A stretch of 8,451 bases of DNA from NCBI GenBank assembly GCA_007131625.1, contig SLQC01000127.1, positions 1 to 8,451 on the forward strand. Direction: 5' to 3'. A model generated the notes under the pieces. That model was not told where the DNA came from. It saw only the letters and a program-made list of their open reading frames with translations, and did no database searches. Within the stretch, counting starts at the first letter, position 1, and every line of letters starts with the position of its first letter. Below, one piece after another: positions 1 to 6,318 of this stretch. The stretch is from Balneolales bacterium. GTDB lineage: Bacteria; Bacteroidota; Rhodothermia; Balneolales; Natronogracilivirgulaceae. A program made the translations under genes and the position numbers.

Positions 1-105
1 GAAGTCGGCTGGCTTCTGGAGACCAATATGGAAATTCTCAGAGTGGTGGAACGCGTGGGTGCTTATAAAGAAAAAACCTATCGAATGTACGGCCGGGATA
101 TCTGA
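1..105 (+). CDS. GNAT-family N-acetyltransferase, C-terminal fragment
   Basis: Frame 1 is open from the window edge to a TGA and gives 34 residues, starting EVGWLLETNMEI and ending TYRMYGRDI. The pattern (E/D)-x-x-W-(I/L)-L-E-x-N-x-x-M/I, then a V/I-E-x-x-G-A turn and K-x-Y-R-x-Y, is the usual C-terminal end of a group of GNAT acetyltransferases. There the W-x-L-E-x-N segment lies near the acetyl-CoA site and the last strand closes the sheet. The acyl acceptor cannot be told from this fragment. The gene is on the same strand as the E1 gene but 198 bases separate them, so co-transcription is uncertain. The family call rests on a short stretch. Confidence 0.55.
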   Translation, partial: EVGWLLETNMEILRVVERVGAYKEKTYRMYGRDI

Positions 106-303
106 TTTGCCGGATCGCTATCGGAATGGATGCTGCCGGTAATTGATTAAAAAGCTGTAAATATAAAATAATTAGTTTCATGTGTCTATGTAAACAATTG
201 GTGTGGTGCGGGAATCATTTGTAAAAGTTTGGTTTTTTGCCTTATTTACATCGTCCGATCGTGTGCGAGTATTACTCCCTGTTTATTGAAAAAATTCTGA
301 CCT

Positions 304-2376
304 ATGACTGTTAAAACGTCTGCTAAGCTACCCTCACTGGTACAACATAATTCAGATTTCAGGATCGCTTCCACTCCCATATCTTCGTTTACCAGTAAGG
401 AGCTGCTTGATGTGTATCGCAATATGCTTCTGGTACGCCGTCTAGATGAAAAAATGCTTATCCTGCTCAAACAAGGGCGTGGACATTTTCACGTCGGCAG
501 TTCCGGTCACGAAGCAGTTCAATTGGCATCGGCTATGGTGATGGAGAAAAAAAAAGACTGGGCTGTTCCCTACTATCGTGATCTCGCTTTTTCTATCGGA
601 TTCGGACTCACTTCGCGTGACATTCTTTCTGCGCATCTCAGCAAGATGACCGACTATTCCGCCGGTCGGCAAATGCCTTCACATTTCAACAGCAGAGAAC
701 ACCATATCGTATCGGTTTCCAGTTCCATTGGCGCCCAGTTTCTACCTGGCCTCGGTATTGCACAGGCTTCACAGTTGCTGAAGAGGGATGAGGTCACCTA
801 TATCTCAACCGGTGAGGGAGGAACCTCACAGGGAGTTTTTTTTGAACTGTTGAACTGGGCGACCAGGTGCAAAGCACCGCTTGTCATTGTGATTCAGGAT
901 AATAAGTACGCAATCAGTGTGCCGGTCGACGAACAGACCAGCAATAAAAGCATATCGAAGACAGTAAGCGGTTTTGAGAATCTGGAGATCTATGAAGTGG
1001 ACGGAACTGATTTCTTCAATGCACACAATGCGCTTCGCAAAGCGACAGACAGAGCCCGAAATGGTGAAGGTCCGTCGATAGTTCATGCACATGTTGTCCG
1101 TCTGCTTCCGCATTCTTCGTCAGACGATCAGAATAAATACCGGGATGCTGAAGACCTGAAAAATGACAAACGTCATGATCCGATCGAAAAAATGCGTTAT
1201 CATTTGCTGGCTGCTGATATCGCCGAAGAAGCGGAGCTGGATCAGCTCAGGAAAGATGTGCTTCAACAGGTAGAGAAAGACACCGAGTGGTGTTTCAAAC
1301 AGGAGGATCCCAAATCCGAAAATGCACTGCTGTATGTTTTATCGGAGGATCCGCCCGAGCTGGAGTATGAGAAAACTGAGCCATCCGGTGAGAACATAGT
1401 TATGGTTGACGCCATCAATCACGCTATGGCTGAAGAGATGGAGCGAAATGACAAGGTATTGGTATTCGGACAGGATGTCGGTGGCGGAAAGGGTGGAGTG
1501 TTTACTGCTACTAGAGGTCTGACCGAGCGGTTCGGTAAAGAGCGCTGTTACAATTCGCCACTTTCGGAGGCATCGATTCTGGGTACAGCGTGTGGTTTGG
1601 CCATCCAGGGATTCAAACCGGTTGCTGAAATCCAGTTTGGCGACTACATCTGGCCGGGAATGGAGATAATCAAAAATCAGATCGACTCGTTGCGATATCG
1701 CTCATACAATCAGTTCAGTTCGCCGATGGTGATACGTATACCGATTGGCGGCTATATTCACGGCGGGCTTTGCCACAGTCAGAATATCGAGTCTACATTC
1801 GCACATTTCCCCGGTTTTATGGTCGTTATGCCGAGCAATGCCGCGGATGCCAAAGGAATGCTCAAAACTGCCATCCGCAGTGATGATCCAATCCTTTTCC
1901 TGGAACACAAAGCACTTTACCGGCAGGGTTTTGCGCGCCGACCCGAGCCGGATGAGGAGTACCTGGTGCCGCTCGGAAAATCATCAGTTGTCAGGAAAGG
2001 GTCTGACATCACCGTAGTTACCTACGGAGCGATGGTCCAGAAAGCACTGAATGCGGCAAAAAATTACGCGTCCAAAGGTATCGAGCTGGAAGTAATTGAT
2101 ATCCGCACAATGCTGCCACTAGACTCGGAAACTATTTTACAGTCTGTTGAAAAAACCAACAGAGTGCTGGTTCTGCATGAAGATTATGAGTTTATGGGGA
2201 TGGGAGCGGAAATCGCTGCGCAGATTGCAGACAAGGCATTTCACGCTCTGGATTCTCCAGTAAAACGAGTAGCAGCCAAATTTTCTCCAATTCCATATGC
2301 TTCACAGCTCGAGGATTTTGTATTACCTAATGACAACGACATTGAGAAGGTTTTACAGGAGCTGATTCATTATTAA
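304..2376 (+). CDS. Fused 2-oxoacid dehydrogenase E1 component (alpha and beta subunits in one chain)
   Basis: This 690-residue protein is the thiamine-diphosphate decarboxylase (E1) of a cytoplasmic 2-oxoacid dehydrogenase complex, of the branched-chain or pyruvate type. The alpha half spans about 33-345. It has SSGHEA near 67, YYRDLAF near 90, the TPP/Mg motif GEG (170-172) with its partner Asn200 in DNKYAIS, and the regulatory-loop-like H-S-S-S-D-D (270-275). After a charged linker, the beta half (about 366-690) carries GQDVGGGKGGVF, the TPP-activating Glu422 in PLSEASILG, His491 in LCHSQ, and a transketolase C-terminal domain. The ATG follows an A-rich tract without a Shine-Dalgarno. One-chain E1 proteins of this length are common in Bacteroidota-like bacteria, so the fusion is natural. 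The alpha motif is GEG rather than the usual GDG, a conservative change of a Mg ligand. No E2 or E3 gene is nearby, so the substrate (branched-chain oxoacids, pyruvate or another) cannot be fixed. Only weak promoter-like matches were seen in 106-303. Confidence 0.9.
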   Translation: MTVKTSAKLPSLVQHNSDFRIASTPISSFTSKELLDVYRNMLLVRRLDEKMLILLKQGRGHFHVGSSGHEAVQLASAMVMEKKKDWAVPYYRDLAFSIGFGLTSRDILSAHLSKMTDYSAGRQMPSHFNSREHHIVSVSSSIGAQFLPGLGIAQASQLLKRDEVTYISTGEGGTSQGVFFELLNWATRCKAPLVIVIQDNKYAISVPVDEQTSNKSISKTVSGFENLEIYEVDGTDFFNAHNALRKATDRARNGEGPSIVHAHVVRLLPHSSSDDQNKYRDAEDLKNDKRHDPIEKMRYHLLAADIAEEAELDQLRKDVLQQVEKDTEWCFKQEDPKSENALLYVLSEDPPELEYEKTEPSGENIVMVDAINHAMAEEMERNDKVLVFGQDVGGGKGGVFTATRGLTERFGKERCYNSPLSEASILGTACGLAIQGFKPVAEIQFGDYIWPGMEIIKNQIDSLRYRSYNQFSSPMVIRIPIGGYIHGGLCHSQNIESTFAHFPGFMVVMPSNAADAKGMLKTAIRSDDPILFLEHKALYRQGFARRPEPDEEYLVPLGKSSVVRKGSDITVVTYGAMVQKALNAAKNYASKGIELEVIDIRTMLPLDSETILQSVEKTNRVLVLHEDYEFMGMGAEIAAQIADKAFHALDSPVKRVAAKFSPIPYASQLEDFVLPNDNDIEKVLQELIHY

Positions 2377-2404
2377 TTCATGTGTTTAACATATATTAAT
2401 TCAT
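2371..2404. repeat. 11-bp direct repeat pair, 23-bp period
   Basis: TATTAATTCAT occurs at 2371-2381 and again, identically, at 2394-2404. The first copy overlaps the stop codon of the E1 gene. The period is 23 bp, close to two helical turns, in an AT-rich stretch upstream of fumarase. It could be a pair of operator half-sites or chance in AT-rich DNA. No matching regulator gene is in the window. Confidence 0.35.
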
Positions 2405-2533
2405 ATAAGCACATGGAGTATAAGTGACATTAACATTCGCTTTTGTGTCAGAGGTTGCTGTCAGCGATGTTCCATGTTTCCGATGCGCTGTAACAGAAAC
2501 TCAGACATTTGTAAACAATATACCAAAACATTT

Positions 2534-2538
2534 TAGGA
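2534..2538 (+). promoter_or_regulatory. Ribosome-binding site supporting the fumarase start
   Basis: TAGGA ends two bases before the ATG at 2541. It is a short and closely spaced Shine-Dalgarno-like match. Together with protein similarity beginning exactly at this ATG (MTKYRIEKDSMGEI), it favours 2541 over the in-frame GTG at 2424. Confidence 0.4.
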
Positions 2539-2540
2539 CC

Positions 2541-3938
2541 ATGACAAAATATCGAATTGAGAAAGACTCCATGGGTGAAATAAAAGTACCACAGGATGCT
2601 TTTTACGCCGCTCAGACCCAACGGGCCAAAGAAAATTTTCCCATCAGTGATTTACGGTTCGACCGGGCTTTTATTCAGGCTCTTGGCTTTGTGAAACAGG
2701 CCTGTGCTCTGGTAAACGACGATCTTGGTTTACTGCCCGACAAGGTGGCCAAATACATCGTCAAGGCGACTCAGAAAATGATCGATGGAGAATTGGATGA
2801 TCATTTCGTTGTGGATGTATTCCAGACCGGATCCGGCACCTCCACTAACATGAACGCCAATGAGGTAATCGCTAATCGGGCTAATTTTATGGCCAAGCAG
2901 GACGGTGTTGATGTAAAAATCCATCCCAACGACCATGTAAATTTCGGACAGAGCTCCAATGACGTGTTTCCGACGGTTATACGAGTATCGGCACTTTTGG
3001 CTGTAAAACAGCAGCTGTTGCCTGCGATGGATCACCTTCGGACTGCTTTTCATAAGAAGGGGCAGGAGTATGTGGATGTGGTCAAGACCGGCCGGACCCA
3101 TCTTATGGATGCCATGCCGCTGACTATTGCTCAGCAGTTTGGCGGATATGAGCGACAGTTGCAACTTGGCATCGAACGACTGAATTCAGCACTTGAACGA
3201 CTGCGTGAACTGCCCCAGGGCGGTACTGCTATTGGAACCGGTATCAATACCCATGAGGAGTTTGGAAAACGGTTTGCGGAGAAAGTTTCCGAGCTGACCG
3301 GTGAATCGTTCACCGAAGCAATTGACCACTTTGAAGCTCAGGCAACGATAGATGCTCCGGTGGAAACTAGTGGACAGCTTAAAACCATCGCAGTGAGTAT
3401 GCTCAAGATGGCCAATGACCTGCGCTGGATGAATTCCGGTCCCAACAGCGGACTCGGTGAAGTGCAGCTCAAGGCTCTTCAACCGGGATCGTCCATCATG
3501 CCTGGCAAGGTGAATCCCGTCATCGAAGAATCGGTTGCCATGGTCTGTGCCCAGGTGATTGGCAATGATGCAACCATCACTATCGGTGGTCAATCCGGAA
3601 ATTTTGAGTTGAATGTGATGCTGCCGGTGGTCGGGTTTAACCTGAATCAAAGTATCGTACTTCTGGCCAGTGTCGCGCGTAATTTTGCCAATCAGTCGGT
3701 TTCCGGACTTATTGTGAGGAAAGATGCCATCGCGGAGAAAATTGGCAAGAATCCGATTCTTGTCACTGCGCTGAACCCCATCATTGGATATGATTTGGCA
3801 GCCAAAATAGCTAAAACCGCTTTCGCCGAAGATCGTCCGCTCAAAGAAGTCGCGCTGAAGATGACCGACATGAGCGAAGAGGAGCTTGACAAAGCACTGG
3901 ACCCAATGAAGATGACCAAAGGCGGCTTTACGGAATGA
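2541..3938 (+). CDS. fumC: Fumarate hydratase, class II
   Basis: Class II (iron-independent, homotetrameric) fumarase interconverts fumarate and L-malate in the TCA cycle, in the cytoplasm. The 465-residue length is typical. Key motifs are all present: GSGTSTNMNANEVIANRA from residue 97, HPNDHVNFGQSSNDVFPT from His128 (second carboxylate site), catalytic-base His187 in KTGRTHLMDAMPLT, and the mobile-loop signature GSSIMPGKVNP from residue 316, with the catalytic Ser in S317-S318. The GSSxMPxKxN signature is shared by aspartase, argininosuccinate lyase and related enzymes, but NMNANEVIANRA and the overall pattern fit fumarase best. An in-frame GTG at 2424 would add 39 residues that do not look like fumarase, so the ATG at 2541 is chosen. 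The gene lies 164 bases after the E1 gene on the same strand. Both serve oxidative carbon metabolism, but the gap suggests fumC may have its own promoter. Confidence 0.96.
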   Translation: MTKYRIEKDSMGEIKVPQDAFYAAQTQRAKENFPISDLRFDRAFIQALGFVKQACALVNDDLGLLPDKVAKYIVKATQKMIDGELDDHFVVDVFQTGSGTSTNMNANEVIANRANFMAKQDGVDVKIHPNDHVNFGQSSNDVFPTVIRVSALLAVKQQLLPAMDHLRTAFHKKGQEYVDVVKTGRTHLMDAMPLTIAQQFGGYERQLQLGIERLNSALERLRELPQGGTAIGTGINTHEEFGKRFAEKVSELTGESFTEAIDHFEAQATIDAPVETSGQLKTIAVSMLKMANDLRWMNSGPNSGLGEVQLKALQPGSSIMPGKVNPVIEESVAMVCAQVIGNDATITIGGQSGNFELNVMLPVVGFNLNQSIVLLASVARNFANQSVSGLIVRKDAIAEKIGKNPILVTALNPIIGYDLAAKIAKTAFAEDRPLKEVALKMTDMSEEELDKALDPMKMTKGGFTE

Positions 3939-4022
3939 TTAGATGCTTCATTTCTGCGTTCCCTAACACTGGATACTCCTGATCATCAGCCATCTTTCAT
4001 TCAAGGCAACCGCTGTTAATTC

Positions 4023-4043
4023 TGCCAATCTCCATATTTGGCA
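4023..4043. terminator. Weak inverted repeat between convergent genes
   Basis: TGCCAA (4023-4028) and TTGGCA (4038-4043) form a 6-bp stem with a 9-base loop, in the 143-base gap between the convergent fumC and ctaB. A bidirectional terminator would be expected here. The stem is short and no T-run follows on either strand, so this is only a candidate. Confidence 0.22.
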
Positions 4044-4081
4044 TACTTCAGGTTTGATAGTACCCGCCTCTGCCTGGACGA

Positions 4082-5113
4082 CTAAAATAACCGGTTAAGC
4101 AATACATCCGCGAGTATGAAAATCCAGACGGCGGGCAGATATATCAGCGATCCGTATAAAACCTTGCGGGCATTGTCCTTTGTGCGGGAAAGCTGAAATC
4201 TGAGTCCGAAATACAGGAAAACAAGTCCGATGGCCACGGCGCCGGCCAGATAAAAGGGGCTGTTCATCCCAAGTGAATAGAGGAAATAACTTACGGGAAG
4301 AAGCAGAATCAGGCAGACCAGGATCGTCAGTGCGGAAACAAAGCCGCTTTTGTCACTTTCTGGAAGCATGTAAAAACCGGCATTCCGGTAGTCGTCGTTG
4401 CAAAGCCATGCGATAGCAATTACATGGGGCACCTGCCAAAGGAATACGATGGCAAAGAGAATCCACGCTGCCGGATCAAAGAGAGATCCGGACGCCGCTA
4501 CCCATCCACCTACGGGGGGAAGGGCTCCGGGTACCGCTCCGACCATTACATTAACATAACTGACACGCTTCAGGGGAGTATAAAATGCCAGATATAAAAA
4601 GGAGGTCATCGCTGAAATCAGGCCGGTCAGCGGATTGACAAGAAAGAACAGGTAAAGAAAACCAATAACCATAAGAGAAAGTGAATAAATCAGTGCATGA
4701 GCCGGTTTGATTTTCCGGGCCGGCAGTGGTCGCTTGACGGTGCGGATCATTTTCTTGTCCAGGTCCCGCTCAATGAACTGATTATGTGCCGCAGTTCCAC
4801 CGGCTATAAGCAGTGTGCCGATGGCGGCGTGCAGGAGAAGGAGATATGATATATCGGCCCCTGAACCCAATATAAAACCTATCCCCATACTGAACAGTAC
4901 CAGCAAGGTGATCCCTGGTTTGGTCAGCTCAAGGTAATCCGACAAGGTGGTTTGCTCCTTTGCTCCGGCGACAGATTGCTGCTCCTTTGCTTCGGCGGCA
5001 GATTGCTGCTCCTTTGCTCCGGCGACAGATTGCTGCTTCTTTGCTCCGGCGACAGATTGCTGCTTCTTTGCTCCGGCGACAGATTGTGCGTGAACGCTAT
5101 TCATTAAATTCAA
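4082..5113 (-). CDS. ctaB: Protoheme IX farnesyltransferase (heme O synthase) with repetitive N-terminal extension
   Basis: This integral-membrane UbiA-family prenyltransferase adds a farnesyl group to heme B to make heme O, the first step to heme A. The core begins at LSDYLELTKPG (57-67). The first Asp-rich prenyl-diphosphate motif is N111-Q-F-I-E-R-D-L-D-K-K-M122, followed by R-T and RPLP (128-131). The second conserved loop is YTPLKRVSYVN (178-188), then WQVPHV (226-231) and NDDY (239-242). About eight or nine hydrophobic segments follow to the C-terminus. The protein is 343 residues against a usual 280-300. The excess is five near-identical nine-residue units (QSVAGAKKQ type) at residues 10-54, hydrophilic and rich in Ala, Lys and Gln. 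The start is uncertain: ATG at 5113 (or 5104) includes the repeats, while a TTG at 4945 preceded by AAAGGAG would skip them. It is divergent from ctaA, the next enzyme of the pathway. Confidence 0.93.
   Translation of the reverse strand: MNLMNSVHAQSVAGAKKQQSVAGAKKQQSVAGAKEQQSAAEAKEQQSVAGAKEQTTLSDYLELTKPGITLLVLFSMGIGFILGSGADISYLLLLHAAIGTLLIAGGTAAHNQFIERDLDKKMIRTVKRPLPARKIKPAHALIYSLSLMVIGFLYLFFLVNPLTGLISAMTSFLYLAFYTPLKRVSYVNVMVGAVPGALPPVGGWVAASGSLFDPAAWILFAIVFLWQVPHVIAIAWLCNDDYRNAGFYMLPESDKSGFVSALTILVCLILLLPVSYFLYSLGMNSPFYLAGAVAIGLVFLYFGLRFQLSRTKDNARKVLYGSLIYLPAVWIFILADVLLNRLF
4952..5086 (-). repeat. 27-bp in-frame tandem repeat, five copies, inside ctaB
   Basis: Five head-to-tail 27-bp units fill exactly 135 bp of the ctaB coding strand and encode residues 10-54. 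In translation order the units are QSVAGAKKQ, QSVAGAKKQ, QSVAGAKEQ, QSAAEAKEQ and QSVAGAKEQ. On the + strand the core GCTCCGGCGACAGATT recurs at 4962, 5016, 5043 and 5070, with a diverged copy at 4989. Since 27 is a multiple of three, changes of copy number would keep the frame. The high identity points to recent expansion by slippage or unequal recombination. Confidence 0.95.
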
Positions 5114-5246
5114 TTCTATATGGGGCTTAAAAACAGATTCAAAAAGTACGAAAATTTGCGGTATTTTTTGGTGTCTATATTACCAAATTGTTCAATTACC
5201 ACATCGGAGTTATTTATTTCAACAAATCGCTGGCAAGCCCTGCCGG

Positions 5247-5276
5247 CAAATCTACCCACAGCAATTAAAAAAGCAA
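5247..5276 (-). promoter_or_regulatory. Candidate Bacteroidota-type promoter for ctaB
   Basis: On the - strand TAGATTTG (complement of 5247-5254) matches the Bacteroidota -7 consensus TAnnTTTG exactly. A 19-base spacer upstream leads to GTTG (complement of 5274-5277), three of four bases of the -33 TTTG box. Transcription would start near 5240, leaving about 125 bases of leader before the ATG at 5113. The -33 box overlaps the first codon of the divergent ctaA. That this organism uses such promoters is assumed, not shown. Confidence 0.3.
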
Positions 5277-5277
5277 C

Positions 5278-6234
5278 ATGGCCTGGCGCAACGTATTCCA
5301 AGGATTAAATGTATTTCAAAAAACGGCGGTATTAACGATATGTGTGACATTTTTGCTGATTTTTATAGGTGGACTGGTAAGGGCGACCGGGGCGGGACTG
5401 GGTTGTCCCGACTGGCCTCGTTGTTTCGGACTCTGGATTCCACCGCTGTCGGTGACCGATCTGCCGGACGCTTACGACCCGGATCAGTTCAATGCCTTTA
5501 AAACCTGGATGGAGTATGTTAACCGGCTTGTCGGGGTGCTGGTCGGATTTCTGATTCTGATCACATTTACGATGTCAATCCGGATAGCCCGGTTTTCTCC
5601 GTCAGTTTTCGCAGGGGCAGCAGCAGCACTAATCCTGGTGTTATTTCAGGGATGGCTGGGCGGTCAGGTAGTCCGCAGCGGACTTGAAAGCTGGATGATA
5701 TCTGTCCATATGGTGGTCGCCATTATGATCCTCAATACGCTGCTCTTGACCGTTTTCCGATCCATGCGCGACCGGGTTCAATTTTCACTCGATCCCGCGG
5801 TGCGTCAAAATCTGCTTGTGGTGCTGGTTTTGTTAATCGTAGTGACCATAATTCAAGTGATTCTAGGGACGCAGGTACGTGAAGGCATTGAAGCAGCCAG
5901 ATCCGCCTATCCCGCACTTGAACGAAGCGAATGGATTGATGAAGTCGGAACCATCGACACGATTCACCGCAGTTTTTCCTGGCTGGTGCTGATTATGGTG
6001 GCGGGTTTACAATATTTGGTCTGGAGATTTGAAAGTGGTCCGTTTCTGCCGCTATTGGCACTGTTAACTACCACCGGGACACTTCTGCAGATCGCTTTAG
6101 GAGCAGGACTTGTATATTTGGGTATTCCGCCGGCATTTCAACTGCTGCATCTCTGGATTGCCGCGTTTGTAACAGCTGTCCCGTTCCTTGCACTTCTTAC
6201 TGTGCTGCACGCGGAAAATGATGTTTCAGTATGA
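5278..6234 (+). CDS. ctaA: Heme A synthase (COX15/CtaA family)
   Basis: This eight-helix membrane enzyme oxidises the C8 methyl of heme O to the formyl group of heme A for aa3-type cytochrome oxidases. Hydrophobic segments lie near residues 15-37, 80-100, 107-125, 138-160, 176-196, 229-248, 253-275 and 285-310, arranged as two four-helix halves. The signature GGLVRATGAGLGCPDWPRC is at about 31-49, with the outer-loop cysteines Cys43 and Cys49. Glu79 of the E-x-x-H-R motif is kept, but the motif reads EYVNR, so Asn82 stands where the Bacillus enzyme has a heme-ligand His. The other three helix histidines are present: His144 (ISVHMV), His230 (TIHRS) and His291 (LLHLW). The 318-residue length is normal for bacteria. 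The ATG follows an A-rich stretch without a Shine-Dalgarno. It is divergent from ctaB, whose product makes its substrate. Confidence 0.92.
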   Translation: MAWRNVFQGLNVFQKTAVLTICVTFLLIFIGGLVRATGAGLGCPDWPRCFGLWIPPLSVTDLPDAYDPDQFNAFKTWMEYVNRLVGVLVGFLILITFTMSIRIARFSPSVFAGAAAALILVLFQGWLGGQVVRSGLESWMISVHMVVAIMILNTLLLTVFRSMRDRVQFSLDPAVRQNLLVVLVLLIVVTIIQVILGTQVREGIEAARSAYPALERSEWIDEVGTIDTIHRSFSWLVLIMVAGLQYLVWRFESGPFLPLLALLTTTGTLLQIALGAGLVYLGIPPAFQLLHLWIAAFVTAVPFLALLTVLHAENDVSV

Positions 6235-6318
6235 GGATGAAAATTAGTATTCTCGACCTGTTGGATTTGCATTACCTGAATAGCAGAGATTATCGAATTT
6301 ATTTGGATTGATAAACCT

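Noticed and set aside
106..303. Promoter for the E1 gene (TTTG at 218 with TATTTACA at 243; or ATTG at 197 with AAAGTTTG at 224)
   Set aside because: Each candidate misses key bases or has poor spacing, so neither could be supported as a feature.
304..2376. Fused E1 alpha/beta as a frameshift or assembly artefact
   Set aside because: Single-chain E1 proteins of about 650-700 residues are widespread in Bacteroidota-like genomes, and a proper linker joins the halves.
2424..2540. 39-codon N-terminal extension of fumarase from a GTG start
   Set aside because: The extension has no fumarase-like sequence, while the ATG at 2541 has a nearby TAGGA and the family's usual N-terminus.
2730..3650. Long - strand open frames inside fumarase, such as 2730-3164 and 3186-3650
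   Set aside because: They are antisense shadows of a strongly conserved coding sequence and show no recognisable protein features.
3978..3988. CTGATCATCAG palindrome after fumC as a terminator
   Set aside because: Five-base arms around a single base cannot form a hairpin loop, and no T-run follows.
5120..5308. 62-codon + strand frame between ctaB and ctaA
   Set aside because: It lies in the divergent control region and overlaps the start of ctaA in another frame; its sequence shows no family features.
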